Assembly: GCF_002157895.1 (NCBI RefSeq) | Contig: NZ_CP021377.1 | Location: 1,798,001 to 1,862,000 of the forward strand | DNA: 64,000 nucleotides | Direction: 5' to 3' | DNA from: Oceanisphaera profunda | GTDB lineage: Bacteria > Pseudomonadota > Gammaproteobacteria > Enterobacterales > Aeromonadaceae | In this document: in pieces, positions 8,301 to 17,541 of the stretch | Numbering within the stretch: the first letter of the stretch is position 1 | Layout: each line of letters opens with the position of its first letter | Notes under the pieces: generated by a model | What the model was told of the DNA's origin: nothing | Database searches by the model: none | Seen by the model: the letters and a program-made list of their open reading frames with translations, nothing else | Position numbers and translations under genes: made by a program

Positions 8301-8353
8301 AGCAGCGCCGAGCACCAAGCGCCCGGCGTCCAGCTAACGATTAGGGATAGAAA

Positions 8354-8377
8354 CCGAGCTGAGAAGCTCGGTTTTTT
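8354..8377 (+). terminator. Rho-independent terminator after polA
   Basis: CCGAGCT (8354-8360), loop GAGA, AGCTCGG (8365-8371) and six T. It is flanked on both sides by copies of the GCGCCGAGCACCAAGC-type repeat (about 8305-8330 and, inverted, 8381-8412). Confidence 0.9.
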
Positions 8378-8461
8378 CTTGCTCGGCGTTTGGTGCTTAG
8401 CACTTAGCGCTGTGTGTACGGCTTCCTTTTCAGGCCTTAGGTAGCTATTATCGGCTTCATT

Positions 8462-8557
8462 GTTAGTCGGGGAGCCTAGGTAAAGACCTAAGTGCTGAGA
8501 CGGTAAATACCGGACCCGCTGTACCTGATCCAGTTAATGCTGGCGTAGGAAACTAAC
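8462..8557 (+). promoter_or_regulatory. TPP riboswitch (THI element)
   Basis: GTTAG (8462-8466) pairs with CTAAC (8553-8557) as P1. Between them lie the conserved blocks GGGGAGCC, GTGCTGAGA, ACCCGCTGTACCTGATC and TTAATGCTGGCGTAGGAAA of the thiamine pyrophosphate aptamer. It sits 50 bp before the thiD start. No clear terminator hairpin separates them, so control by hiding the ribosome binding site is more likely than attenuation. Confidence 0.97.
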
Positions 8558-8607
8558 GGGTAAGTACCAATTTACCTGTGGTTTCTTCGCCCGAAGGAGC
8601 CAAGGAT

Positions 8608-9462
8608 ATGCCCCATCAAGTTGTAGATAAGTACACTTCACCTCAACAAGAGCCACATCATCAGAAGCCCATCGTCTTGACCATAGCCGGCTCAGACAGC
8701 AGCGGCGGTGCGGGTATTCAGGCGGACATTAAAGCCATTTCTGCCACCGGCGGTTACGCCTGCTCGGTGATAACGGCCCTCACCGCACAAAACACCCAAG
8801 GCGTGACTGCAGTACACCCAACGCCGCAAGCCATGATCCAAGCACAATTAGACGCGGTATTCAGCGATCTGGCGGTAACTTCGGTGAAAGTAGGCATGCT
8901 CGGTGATAGCGAAACCATTCGCACCGTTGCGGCGGCATTGCGTAAATACCAGCCACAGCATTTAGTCGTGGATCCGGTGATGGTGACTGCCAATGGCGAC
9001 ATGTTGCTGGCGGACGATGCGGTGCACTGCTTACGTACCGAGTTGCTGCCCTTGGCGGATGTAATAACCCCTAACTTACCGGAAGCCGCGGCCTTGTTGG
9101 GGGTAGCGATTCCTGAGCATTTGTCTGAGGTAGAAGCCTTATTTTCCGGTTTGCAACAGTTGGATTGTAAGGCGGTATTAATCAAAGGCGGCTTCTTGCA
9201 ACAAGAAGCGCGTAGCCCAGACTGGTTATTAATGGGTGAGCAAGTGCGTTGCTTCGATACGCCCCGCGTGATGACGGGCAATACCCACGGCACCGGTTGT
9301 ACTTTGTCGGCGGCGCTGGCCAGTTATTTAGGTCAAGGCTTTAGCTTAGAAGAAGCGGTAGAGCGGGCTAAACACTATATTGATCAGGCTATTTTGGCCG
9401 GCAGTTTAGTGCGCATCGGCCATGGCCGAGGTCCGGTGGGGCATTTTTTCGCTACCAAGTAG
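8608..9462 (+). CDS. thiD: Hydroxymethylpyrimidine/phosphomethylpyrimidine kinase
   Basis: ThiD phosphorylates HMP and HMP-P to HMP-PP for thiamine synthesis in the cytoplasm. The ribokinase-fold signatures are LTIAGSDSSGGAGIQADIK near the N-terminus, VVDPVMV in the middle and GNTHGTGCTLSAAL near residue 230. ATG 8608 is preferred because GAAGGAG precedes it by about 8 nt; a GTG at 8578 in frame would add ten residues but has no such site. It is 284 residues long, slightly longer than the E. coli enzyme because of a polar N-terminal extension. No other thi gene adjoins it, so it may support salvage under the TPP riboswitch. Confidence 0.95.
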   Translation: MPHQVVDKYTSPQQEPHHQKPIVLTIAGSDSSGGAGIQADIKAISATGGYACSVITALTAQNTQGVTAVHPTPQAMIQAQLDAVFSDLAVTSVKVGMLGDSETIRTVAAALRKYQPQHLVVDPVMVTANGDMLLADDAVHCLRTELLPLADVITPNLPEAAALLGVAIPEHLSEVEALFSGLQQLDCKAVLIKGGFLQQEARSPDWLLMGEQVRCFDTPRVMTGNTHGTGCTLSAALASYLGQGFSLEEAVERAKHYIDQAILAGSLVRIGHGRGPVGHFFATK

Positions 9463-9941
9463 GTGAACGTTTACTCTCGCATTTCGCCGCAGGCGGAACG
9501 TGTTAAGACATCACACTAAAATCGATTTTTGCTCCGGAACCCGCAGAAAAATAGCGATAAGATCGACAAGGTCAAAAGCTATTAAGAGGTAGGTCTTACT
9601 CCTCAAAATTTCTATCACTTGTCGCTTTGAACTCTTTTGTGCGTTCCGTGGCAGAGCTGTTTTTTGAATCGCTATCGCATATTGAGTCGGTGAATACTTA
9701 GATCCATCTCTCAATTAACGTTATCAAGAGGGCGAAAAAATCGCGCCCTGCTTGCGTTTTATTGGGTCGACTTGTAGTATCGACCGTCATAATAATATAA
9801 AAATAATCGATTAACTGATTGATAAACTTATTGATAAATAATCGAAATAACTTCTAACTATAGCCTCTGCCCAGTGTCATCTCTTCCCTATTTTTAGCTT
9901 ATTCTATTGCCTGAACAGGCAAGGAAAGGAGGCATTTTCCT
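9463..9941. other. Gene-free spacer between thiD and mrpA
   Basis: No supported gene. The start (about 9473-9500) holds a TCTCGCATTTCGCCGCAGGCG segment whose reverse complement recurs near 58099. A degenerate GTTCCGTGGCA repeat lies near 9640. A 6-bp hairpin (9729-9734/9744-9749) lacks a T tract. The AT-rich stretch 9780-9870 is the likely promoter region of the mrp operon. Confidence 0.5.
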
Positions 9942-12242
9942 ATGCTTGTTGCCATTTTATCGGGCTTTATTTTAGCCTTTTTGGTGCCACAACTGTCTCG
10001 CGTTATGGGCGCGAAGATTGGTTGGTGCTTGTCGGTACTGCCGGCAGTCTTGTTTGGCTATTTCTTGACGTTTTGGCCGGCGGTGACCGCAGGCGAAACG
10101 CTGCATTATCATTATTCTTGGATCCCCAGCCTCAATATTAATCTGAGCTTAATGGTCGATGGCCTAAGCTTGATGTTCGCCTTGTTGATCACTGGCATTG
10201 GTACTTTTATCTTTATTTATGCGGGCCGTTATCTACAAGGCCACCGAGATATTCATAAATTATTGATGTATTTACTGGCCTTTATGGCGGCGATGTTGGG
10301 CTTGGTATTATCCAGTAACTTGATTGCCATGTTTGTGTTTTGGGAGCTAACCAGCTTTACCTCCTATTTGCTGATCGGTTTTAATCACGAACAAGAAAAA
10401 GCCCGCAAGGCCGCCTTGCAGGGCTTTTTTATTACCGTGGCAGGTGGTCTTGCCTTGATGACCGGCTTGATTTTGCTGGGCCATATTGGCGGCAGTTTTG
10501 AGCTCAGCGAGCTATTGGCCCAAGGCACCTCATTACAAGACAACCCGCTGTTTATCGCCATGATGGGTTTAATACTGTTGGGCGCCTTTACTAAATCGGC
10601 ACAAACGCCGTTTCATTTTTGGTTACCCAATGCCATGGCGGCCCCCACTCCGGTGAGTGCTTACTTGCACTCGGCGACCATGGTAAAAGCTGGCATTTAT
10701 TTAATGGCGCGCTTACAACCCATGATGGCCGGCCATGAAGTCTGGACCACGACGCTGTCGTTATTTGGCGGCGTAACCATGACGGTGGGCGCCATTATGG
10801 CGGTGTGCAGTACCGATCTTAAGCGTATCTTGGCCTTTTCGACCGTAATGGCGCTGGGTACGCTGACCATGCTCATTGGCATCGGCACCCCCCATGCGCT
10901 AGAAGCGGCCATGGTGTTCTTGCTGGCCCATGCCTTATATAAAGGCGCGCTCTTTATGGCTGCCGGCACCTTGGATTACTCCACCGGCACTAAAGATGTG
11001 CGTGATTTATCTGGCCTGCGTATCTATCTGCCGCACACGGCCATGTTTACCACTCTCGCCGCCCTGTCATTGGCAGGCATTCCGCCTTTGTTTGGCTTTA
11101 TCGCCAAGGAGCTGATGTTTAGTGGCGCTTTAGGCAGCACTAAACTGGCCAGCTTATTAACCGTGCTGTGCCTAATCACCGCTATTTGCATAGTGGCGGC
11201 CAGTGCCTTGGTGGCCGTTAAGCCCTTTTATGGCCCTTATAAAGTCACCCCCAGAACACCGGAAGAAGCGCATTGGTCGATGCGCTTAGGCTTTACGGTA
11301 TTGGCGTTGCTTAGCCTGCTATTTGGCTTAATGCCCAGCTTGGTTTCTCCATTATTACAGGCGTCAATCGCGGCCATTAACGGCGGCGCTAGCGTCGAGC
11401 TGGATCTGGCGTTATGGCACGGCTTCAATCTACCGCTATTGCTGAGCGGTGTGGCCTTATTGTGCGGCGCACTCTTATATTACTACTGGAGTAAGGTGCG
11501 TGAACCGTTAAGCAATGCCATCGACTTCTTGGCTTATGGCCCCGAACGCGGCTACGAGCACATGATGCAAGGCCTAGTGTGGATTGCGGATAGGCAAACG
11601 CGGGTGCTGCAAAACGGTTATATGGCCAATTATATTTTGACTATCCTGCTGACCACCATTGGCTTATTAACCTATGTATTCTGGTCTCAAGACGCCTTCG
11701 TCTACTCGCTATCCTTTGAAGGGGTGCGTTTTTATGAAGTGGTGATAGTGCTGTTAATGATGGTGTCGGCGGTCTATGCCTGTGGCACCACTTTGCGGCT
11801 AGGCTCTGTGGCAGCACTCGGCGTGTTGGGCTTTGTAATGGCCATGGTGTATGTGTTCTTCAGCGCACCAGACTTAGCCATTACCCAGATTTTGGTAGAA
11901 ACCCTGACCGTGATCATGCTGGTACTGGTGTTATTCCGCTTACCGCGTTTTCAGGAGCTATCCGGTCGTGTGGTGCGCTGGCGAGATGCCGTCGTGGCCG
12001 CAGCCTTTGGTGTGCTGGTGACCATGATGCTGCTTACCGTGCATCAAACTGCCCTTCCGGGTGAGCGTATCTCTGATTATCTGGCCGCTAACAGTTACGT
12101 GCTGGCCCATGGTCGCAATATAGTGAACGTGATCTTAGTGGACTTTAGGGCGCTCGATACCTTAGGCGAAATCTTCGTGTTGGCCTTGGCGGCCATAGGC
12201 GTGAACGCCATGATCCGCTTTCGCGATGAGGCTAAATCATGA
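9942..12242 (+). CDS. mrpA: Mrp Na+/H+ antiporter subunit A
   Basis: A 766-residue inner-membrane protein, the largest subunit of the multi-subunit Mrp antiporter that expels Na+ in exchange for H+. Residues 1-500 resemble the complex I NuoL/MrpA family, with the [23 protein letters not shown] signature and [11 protein letters not shown]. The C-terminal third has the extra helices typical of MrpA ([20 protein letters not shown]). The ATG follows AGGAGG at a good distance and starts a seven-gene operon. Genes A to B, C to D and D to E overlap by a few bases, so translation is probably coupled. Confidence 0.95.
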   Translation: MLVAILSGFILAFLVPQLSRVMGAKIGWCLSVLPAVLFGYFLTFWPAVTAGETLHYHYSWIPSLNINLSLMVDGLSLMFALLITGIGTFIFIYAGRYLQGHRDIHKLLMYLLAFMAAMLGLVLSSNLIAMFVFWELTSFTSYLLIGFNHEQEKARKAALQGFFITVAGGLALMTGLILLGHIGGSFELSELLAQGTSLQDNPLFIAMMGLILLGAFTKSAQTPFHFWLPNAMAAPTPVSAYLHSATMVKAGIYLMARLQPMMAGHEVWTTTLSLFGGVTMTVGAIMAVCSTDLKRILAFSTVMALGTLTMLIGIGTPHALEAAMVFLLAHALYKGALFMAAGTLDYSTGTKDVRDLSGLRIYLPHTAMFTTLAALSLAGIPPLFGFIAKELMFSGALGSTKLASLLTVLCLITAICIVAASALVAVKPFYGPYKVTPRTPEEAHWSMRLGFTVLALLSLLFGLMPSLVSPLLQASIAAINGGASVELDLALWHGFNLPLLLSGVALLCGALLYYYWSKVREPLSNAIDFLAYGPERGYEHMMQGLVWIADRQTRVLQNGYMANYILTILLTTIGLLTYVFWSQDAFVYSLSFEGVRFYEVVIVLLMMVSAVYACGTTLRLGSVAALGVLGFVMAMVYVFFSAPDLAITQILVETLTVIMLVLVLFRLPRFQELSGRVVRWRDAVVAAAFGVLVTMMLLTVHQTALPGERISDYLAANSYVLAHGRNIVNVILVDFRALDTLGEIFVLALAAIGVNAMIRFRDEAKS

Positions 12243-12670
12243 GAACTGATACTTCCATAATTCTACAAACCGCCACCCGCATGCTGGTGCCGCTGCTGTT
12301 ATTGTTTTCCATCTTCTTGCTGTTACGCGGTCATAACGAACCCGGCGGCGGATTTATTGCGGGCTTAGTGGCGTCTTGTGCCTTTGGCTTACACCTGTTT
12401 GCCTTTGATGCGCGCAGTACCCGTGTGCTGCTCAAAGTCGAAAGCCAGCATTTGATGGGCGTGGGTCTGTGCATGGCGCTGGTTAGCGGCATGGTCGGCG
12501 TGCTGTTGAAAGGTCAGCCTTTTTTAACCAGTCAATGGGCCACGTTTTATGTGCCGGGTATTGGTGAGCTAAGCGTGAGTACGCCTTTATTGTTCGATAT
12601 CGGCGTCTATTTAGTGGTGATCGGCGTGGTGTCGACCATTTTACTGTCGCTCGATAAGTCGGAGGATTAA
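12239..12670 (+). CDS. mrpB: Mrp antiporter subunit B
   Basis: A 143-residue membrane protein with four hydrophobic segments. It carries the MrpB signature: Arg-containing start, [21 protein letters not shown], then a long helix pair. It begins inside the mrpA stop (ATGA overlap), and its TAA shares an A with the mrpC ATG. MrpB is a structural partner of MrpA in the antiporter; the NEPGGGF motif is highly conserved. Confidence 0.95.
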   Translation: MRTDTSIILQTATRMLVPLLLLFSIFLLLRGHNEPGGGFIAGLVASCAFGLHLFAFDARSTRVLLKVESQHLMGVGLCMALVSGMVGVLLKGQPFLTSQWATFYVPGIGELSVSTPLLFDIGVYLVVIGVVSTILLSLDKSED

Positions 12671-13017
12671 TGGAAAACCTATTCGCTTTCGTGATTGGCG
12701 GTCTGTACGCCACCGCCTTATTTATGATGCTGAGACGCAGCATAGTGAAATTGGTGATCGGGCTGATGATTTTATCAAACGCCGCCAATTTACTGATTTT
12801 AAGCGCCGGTGGTCTGGTGCGCGGTGCGCCGCCTTTGATCCCCGATCACTTAGAACGTGTCACCACCACCATGGCAGACCCTTTACCGCAGGCGCTGATT
12901 TTAACCGCTATCGTGATTAGTTTTGGGGTTCTTGCCTTCGCCGTGGTGTTAATTCACCGCGCTTATGAAGTGATTGGGGCCGATGATATGAATGAAATGA
13001 AGAGCACCGACTCGTGA
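12670..13017 (+). CDS. mrpC: Mrp antiporter subunit C (NuoK-like)
   Basis: A 115-residue protein with three hydrophobic segments, homologous to NuoK of complex I. Typical features are [34 protein letters not shown] and the [18 protein letters not shown] helix, which carries a conserved PQALxLTAIVI motif. It overlaps mrpB by one base, and its TGA overlaps the mrpD GTG. Confidence 0.95.
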   Translation: MENLFAFVIGGLYATALFMMLRRSIVKLVIGLMILSNAANLLILSAGGLVRGAPPLIPDHLERVTTTMADPLPQALILTAIVISFGVLAFAVVLIHRAYEVIGADDMNEMKSTDS

Positions 13018-14531
13018 ATATAGCCATAGTTCTACCTATTTTTATTCCCATGCTGGCCGGTGCCTTAACGCTGGCTTGTTGGCAATGGCGCAATGTGCAG
13101 CGCTGGTTATCCTTGTTATCGGGCACTGGCCTATTGCTGGCGGGTATTTATCTGTTTATTCAGGTACGCGAGCAAGGCATCTTGGTCGCCTACATGGGGG
13201 ATTGGGCTGCACCCTACGGTATTACCTTAGTGGCGGATTTACTGAGTGCCATTATGGTGCTGGTGACCGGCATTGTGGGCTTAAGTGTGGCGGTTTATTC
13301 GCTGGCGACCATGAGCCAGAAGCACGAAGCTTTTGGCTATTATCCACTGCTGCATTTGATGTTAGCAGGCGTGGCGGGCGCGTTTTTAACCGGTGATATC
13401 TTTAACCTCTATGTGTGGTTTGAGATCATGTTGGTTGCCTCGTTTGGCTTGATGATCTTGGGCGGCGAGCGGGCGCAGATGGAAGGGGCGGTCAAATACG
13501 TTACCCTAAACTTATTATCTTCGGCGTTATTCTTAACCGCCGTGGGCTTGCTCTACGGTTACGCGGGCACGCTGAACATGGCGGACTTAGCCGTCAAATT
13601 AGGTACCGGCGAACAGCCAGGCTTAGTGACGGTAATTGCCATGCTGTTTATGGTGGCCTTTGGCATTAAGGCGGCGGCCTTTCCGCTGTTCTTCTGGTTA
13701 CCGGCGTCTTATCACACACCACCGGTGGCGATTTCGGCGGTGTTTGCCGGCTTGCTCACCAAGGTGGGTGTGTATGCGCTGTACCGCGTCTTTAGCCTGA
13801 TTTTCGTGCAAGATATCAGCTTGACCCATCATCATATCTTGATGGGCATGGGTATTTTTACCATGCTCACCGGGGTGCTGGGGGCGGCGGCGCAGTTTGA
13901 AGTGCGGCGTATTCTCTCGTTTCATATCGTCAGCCAAATTGGCTATATGCTGGTGGGTTTGGCGCTGTTTACGCCGCTCGCCATCGCCGGTGGCGTCTTT
14001 TATATTTTTCACCACATTATCGTGAAAACGAATCTGTTTCTGATCAGCGGCATTATGTATCGCTATCATGGTAGTTACGAGTTATCCAAGTTAGGCGGTT
14101 TGTATCGTGCCACGCCGTGGTTGGCCTTCTTGTTCTTAATTCCGGCCATGTCGCTGGCGGGCATACCGCCGTTATCGGGCTTTTTCGCCAAATATACGGT
14201 GATCAAGGCCGGTGTCTTAGAAGGTGCTTGGTGGATGGTGGGTATCGCCTTGTTGGTGGGCTTACTGACCTTGTATTCCATGGTAAAAATTTGGGCCGAA
14301 GCCTTCTGGAAACCTTTGCCAGAAGAAGCAAAACCGCTGCGCGGCGGTGAAGACCCCCATCGCTATTTGTTGTATTTACCGGTTGCTGTACTGGCCGGTA
14401 TGACGCTCACCATAGGTCTTGGTGCCGAATGGTTTGTGCAATTAGCGTTAGATACCGCCGACCAATTATTAACGCCCAGCGGTTATATTGACGCCGTATT
14501 AGGCCCTGTTGAAGCTAGGAGTCGCCCATGA
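13014..14531 (+). CDS. mrpD: Mrp antiporter subunit D
   Basis: A 505-residue NuoM/NuoN-type proton-channel subunit with about 14 hydrophobic segments. The diagnostic core includes [19 protein letters not shown], the [34 protein letters not shown] stretch and [11 protein letters not shown]. The GTG start overlaps the end of mrpC (GTGA). MrpA and MrpD together are thought to carry the ion-exchange pathway. Confidence 0.95.
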   Translation: MNIAIVLPIFIPMLAGALTLACWQWRNVQRWLSLLSGTGLLLAGIYLFIQVREQGILVAYMGDWAAPYGITLVADLLSAIMVLVTGIVGLSVAVYSLATMSQKHEAFGYYPLLHLMLAGVAGAFLTGDIFNLYVWFEIMLVASFGLMILGGERAQMEGAVKYVTLNLLSSALFLTAVGLLYGYAGTLNMADLAVKLGTGEQPGLVTVIAMLFMVAFGIKAAAFPLFFWLPASYHTPPVAISAVFAGLLTKVGVYALYRVFSLIFVQDISLTHHHILMGMGIFTMLTGVLGAAAQFEVRRILSFHIVSQIGYMLVGLALFTPLAIAGGVFYIFHHIIVKTNLFLISGIMYRYHGSYELSKLGGLYRATPWLAFLFLIPAMSLAGIPPLSGFFAKYTVIKAGVLEGAWWMVGIALLVGLLTLYSMVKIWAEAFWKPLPEEAKPLRGGEDPHRYLLYLPVAVLAGMTLTIGLGAEWFVQLALDTADQLLTPSGYIDAVLGPVEARSRP

Positions 14532-15001
14532 AGGCCTTTGGCTGGAATATGTTATTGGCCCTGTTTTGGGTCGTGTTATCGGGCAGTTACAGCATAACTA
14601 ACTTGGTGGCCGGCATGGTGCTCAGTTATTTGGTGTTGGCCTATGTGGCGCGAGATAAGCCAGAGTTTGCTAACTACTTTGGCAAGGCGGTCAATATCAT
14701 CGGCTTTATCTTGTTTTTCATTTGGGATTTAACCAAGGCCAATGCCCGCGTGGCCTACGACGTACTCACGCCTACGCACTTGATGCGCCCAGGCGTAATT
14801 GCTATTCCCCTAGACTTAAAAGATGACGCTGGCATTAGCTTATTTGCCAATCTGATCACGGTGACGCCGGGCTCCTTGGCGTTGGATATATCCAGTGATC
14901 GCAAGGTGTTATATGTACATTTGATGTATCTGGATGATGAGTCGAGTCAATTGGCGGAGCTGAAGTCACTGGAAGCCAGAGTCATAAATTTGTTGAGGTA
15001 A
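14528..15001 (+). CDS. mrpE: Mrp antiporter subunit E
   Basis: A 157-residue protein with two or three N-terminal hydrophobic segments and a cytoplasmic C-terminal domain. The family motifs are FFIWDLTKANARVAYDVLTP and ITVTPGSLALDIS, the latter typical of MrpE. It overlaps mrpD by four bases (ATGA). MrpE helps assemble the complex and is needed for full activity in studied bacteria. Confidence 0.94.
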   Translation: MKAFGWNMLLALFWVVLSGSYSITNLVAGMVLSYLVLAYVARDKPEFANYFGKAVNIIGFILFFIWDLTKANARVAYDVLTPTHLMRPGVIAIPLDLKDDAGISLFANLITVTPGSLALDISSDRKVLYVHLMYLDDESSQLAELKSLEARVINLLR

Positions 15002-15004
15002 ACC

Positions 15005-15280
15005 ATGCTCGAGATATCGATTACCATCTCTTTTATTTTTTTAAGCATCGGCCTAGTGATGGCCACTATCCGCCTGTTACGCGGGCCCACGCTACCAGAC
15101 CGAGTGGTAGCGCTAGAAGTGATCGCCTCCATGACGGTGGGCTTTATTGTGCTATATAGCATCAGCTATGGCGTGCCCGCGTTGATTGATGTGGCATTGG
15201 TACTAGCGTTAACGTCGTTTTTAACGGCGGTGGCCTTTGCCCGTTATCTGGAACGAGGAGCGCAACTCAATGATGATTGA
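15005..15280 (+). CDS. mrpF: Mrp antiporter subunit F
   Basis: A 91-residue protein with three hydrophobic segments and the MrpF motif RLLRGPTLPDRVVALEVI, followed by DVALVLALTSFLTAVAFARYL. It starts 3 bp after mrpE and overlaps the start of mrpG by 11 bases. Confidence 0.94.
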   Translation: MLEISITISFIFLSIGLVMATIRLLRGPTLPDRVVALEVIASMTVGFIVLYSISYGVPALIDVALVLALTSFLTAVAFARYLERGAQLNDD

Positions 15281-15659
15281 AATCGCTACCAGCGTACTGC
15301 TGCTACTGGGGGCGTTTTTAATGCTGCTCTCAGGGATTGGTATTATTCGTATGCCGGATTTATTAACCCGTATGCACGCCACCAGTAAAGCGGGCGCTTT
15401 AGGCATAGGTCTTATGGCGTGCGGTTATATGGTGTTTTACAGCGCCGACACCAGCTTAGTGGTGCGCGCCCTGGCCATGGTGGTGTTCGTACTGGTGACC
15501 GCCCCTATCGCCGCTCACGTCTTGGCGCGTGCCGGCTATTTTGTGGGTATCGAGCTGTGGGAGGGCACTATTAAAGATGTCATCAAAGAGCGCTACGACT
15601 TAAAAACCCGCCGCTTAGGCAGTGCGCCTAAACGAAGAGATGATGAAGATACTTATTAA
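15270..15659 (+). CDS. mrpG: Mrp antiporter subunit G
   Basis: A 129-residue protein with three hydrophobic segments and the MrpG motifs LSGIGIIRMPDLLTRMHATSKAGALG and VLVTAPIAAHVLARAGY. ATG 15270 (or the adjacent ATG 15273) is chosen over an upstream in-frame start at 15237 because GAGGAG precedes it at the proper spacing. It closes the operon and is followed by a strong terminator. Confidence 0.94.
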   Translation: MMIEIATSVLLLLGAFLMLLSGIGIIRMPDLLTRMHATSKAGALGIGLMACGYMVFYSADTSLVVRALAMVVFVLVTAPIAAHVLARAGYFVGIELWEGTIKDVIKERYDLKTRRLGSAPKRRDDEDTY

Positions 15660-15692
15660 GATAGCGCCGAGCACCAAGCTAAAAACAAACAC

Positions 15693-15724
15693 AAAAAAGC
15701 CGAACCCTAGGGTTCGGCTTTTTT
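15693..15724. terminator. Bidirectional terminator after mrpG
   Basis: A fully symmetrical hairpin, with arm AAAAAAGCCGAACCC at 15693-15707 and the complementary arm ending in six T at 15724. It can end mrp transcription on the plus strand and read-through of the response-regulator genes on the minus strand. Confidence 0.93.
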
Positions 15725-15784
15725 AATTAACTAACGAGCGGTACTTGGCGCTGTATTTTGCTCACACCTCACGTTAAACATAAC

Positions 15785-15855
15785 CACAGCTCTGGTTGGA
15801 TCTTTTGCATCAGAACCTGCTACGCAGCTTTTCGCGGTTAAAACGCGCGACATAC
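15785..15855. repeat. Dispersed intergenic repeat (copy 1)
   Basis: The segment GCATCAGAACCTGCTACGCA, continuing TTTTCGCGGTTAAAACGCGCGAC, recurs at about 60558-60602 with a few changes (GCATCAGAACCTACTGCGTA, then TTTTCGCGGCTAAAGCGCGCGAC). Both copies hold small hairpins and lie between genes. The rest of 15725-15927 shows no gene. Confidence 0.6.
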
Positions 15856-15927
15856 CGCAAAGCAACAGCTTTGCTGCACGATGTCGAAATCGAGGCCGCT
15901 GTTGTTTTGTTTCGCTCGATGCTGTAT

Positions 15928-16320
15928 TCATGCTTTACTGCTTAACCAAATGTCAGTTACTTGCTGGGGTAAAAGCATGGGATCAAAAGGTTTGGCGATC
16001 ACATCCACGGCGCCCATGGCTTTGTAGGCGGCAATTTCTTGGGGTTGGATTTTTGCGGTCATAAAAGCGATGGGAATATGAGCCAGCTCCGGTTGCTGGC
16101 GCAGCGCGACTAGCGTGGTGGGGCCGTCCATGCCTGGCATCATTACATCCAGCAAGATTAGCTGCGGGGCAAAGGCGGCGGCTTGCGCTAGTGCTTGCTC
16201 GCCACTGGCGCACAATAACATCTCAAACCCACCGACCATTTCCAGTGCCAATTGAGCGATTTCGCGTATATCCGCATCGTCTTCTACGTACAAAATCCGG
16301 CTTAGGGCAGGATGAGGCAT
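15928..16320 (-). CDS. CheY-like single-domain response regulator
   Basis: 130 residues, a lone receiver domain. The acidic pocket is EDD at residues 13-15, the phosphoacceptor Asp58 lies in LILLDVMMPGMDG, Thr is in IAFMTAK and Lys in IAKPFD. All switch residues are present, so it should be phosphorylatable. It is the last gene of a three-gene minus-strand unit (17542-19227, 16322-17539, 15928-16320) with 1-2 bp gaps. The likely phosphodonor is the divergently encoded sensor kinase; that link is inferred from position. Confidence 0.93.
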   Translation of the reverse strand: MPHPALSRILYVEDDADIREIAQLALEMVGGFEMLLCASGEQALAQAAAFAPQLILLDVMMPGMDGPTTLVALRQQPELAHIPIAFMTAKIQPQEIAAYKAMGAVDVIAKPFDPMLLPQQVTDIWLSSKA

Positions 16321-16321
16321 A

Positions 16322-17539
16322 TTAATTCCTGTTAGCAGCAGAGGATAAGGAAAACGCCTCTTGGCTGGGTTGAGTGTGGCTCGCTCCCTCTGCCGCTTTG
16401 GGCCACCATTTTTCTACATCTAAGCCCGCTTGGCGCAACATGCGCAGTGCTTCTGGGGTGTCTAGGTGGGAGGCCACTCTTAAGGCGGCTAAGTGCATGA
16501 TCAACAAAGGGCGTTGTGTGGTATGAGTGGGCGCCTGATGAATGGCACCGATTAGCTCGCGAGTGGGTAAGGGCAAGCCCCACTGTACCTTAAGTTGGTT
16601 GCCGTATTTAGGGCTCCACTCGGACATCGCTAACGGTAGCTGTTCATCATTGAGTGTGGCGCCTTGCGCAATAAAATCTTGTAGGGCGCGCAGCACTGCT
16701 AATTCGCCGACGCGACTCAAGAGGCCAGCCGTATAACAACTGGCGCTGCTTAAACCCACACTCATTGCCATGGCGCGCGCGAGACTGGCCACTTGCTCGG
16801 CGGTGGAGTGATAAAGCTGTGCTTGCTTTAGTAATCTCGCGTCTTGCAGCGAGCCGCGAATATCCAGCGCCAGTGCCATGGCCGTGGCCAATGCCATATC
16901 GACCCCTAGGATACTGATAGCCTCATCGACGCGGCTTATGGGTTGGCCACTGCGCTTTAATGAGGTGCCATTGGCTAAATTCAGCAGGCGAGCGGTAAGC
17001 GGTATCTCATTTTTCCATGCGCGCGCCAAATCCTGTGCTGATAATTCAGCACTGCTCTCCAGCAAGGGTAAGACCGCTTCCAGCGCTAACTCAGTGGGTA
17101 AAGTAAGCTTGCCGGTTAAGGTTTGGCTTAACCAAGTACTTAAACAAACAGTGAGCTCAGTTTGGCTTTGTTGCTGAATAAGGCGGGCTAATAGCGGCTC
17201 TAGTCGCTGCTGCAGCATGGGCAGGTTTAGCGGCTTGGCAATAAATTCGCTTACCCCACAGCGTGCAGCCGCGATCACGGCTTCGCGGTCGGAATGGGCG
17301 CTGATCATGACCACCGGCAACTCAGGCGCTTGGTTGCGCACTAACTTCACCAAGTCTAGGCCTGGGCCATCCGCGAGCTGGTACTCGCAAATCACCAGTT
17401 GCATGCTAGGCTGCCAAGCGGCTTTGGCCGTCGCCAGAGTGCTGCAGTGTTGTACATGAGCATGGGGCGCTAAATTGGTTAATACCTGCTCAATCAGCTC
17501 GGCCACTAAAGGGTCATTATCTAACAGCAAAATATCCAT
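16322..17539 (-). CDS. Receiver-HDOD protein with Glu at the phosphoacceptor site
   Basis: 405 residues. A receiver-type domain occupies about 1-125 with DND at 7-9, but the position that normally holds the phosphoacceptor Asp is Glu52 (LVICEYQLADG); Thr/Ser and Lys (FIAKPL) are retained. An HDOD domain follows (about 145-345; ELSAQDLARAWKNEIPLTARLLNLANG and SRVDEAISILG are typical). HDOD proteins are non-catalytic relatives of HD hydrolases that act as signalling scaffolds. A Glu there may mimic the phosphorylated state. It lies 1-2 bp from its neighbours in the same operon. Confidence 0.9.
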   Translation of the reverse strand: MDILLLDNDPLVAELIEQVLTNLAPHAHVQHCSTLATAKAAWQPSMQLVICEYQLADGPGLDLVKLVRNQAPELPVVMISAHSDREAVIAAARCGVSEFIAKPLNLPMLQQRLEPLLARLIQQQSQTELTVCLSTWLSQTLTGKLTLPTELALEAVLPLLESSAELSAQDLARAWKNEIPLTARLLNLANGTSLKRSGQPISRVDEAISILGVDMALATAMALALDIRGSLQDARLLKQAQLYHSTAEQVASLARAMAMSVGLSSASCYTAGLLSRVGELAVLRALQDFIAQGATLNDEQLPLAMSEWSPKYGNQLKVQWGLPLPTRELIGAIHQAPTHTTQRPLLIMHLAALRVASHLDTPEALRMLRQAGLDVEKWWPKAAEGASHTQPSQEAFSLSSAANRN

Positions 17540-17541
17540 GA

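Noticed and set aside
8754-9293. 179-codon antisense frame inside thiD
   Set aside because: Shadow of thiD; Cys/Ser-rich product with no family likeness.
9511-9714. 67-codon minus-strand frame between thiD and mrpA
   Set aside because: It lies across a repeat segment, with no start signal and no protein-like pattern.
9729-9749. Hairpin AGGGCG/CGCCCT as a thiD terminator
   Set aside because: The loop is long and no T tract follows; termination cannot be supported.
13698-14069. 123-codon antisense frame inside mrpD
   Set aside because: Antisense shadow of a strongly conserved membrane protein; no start signal.
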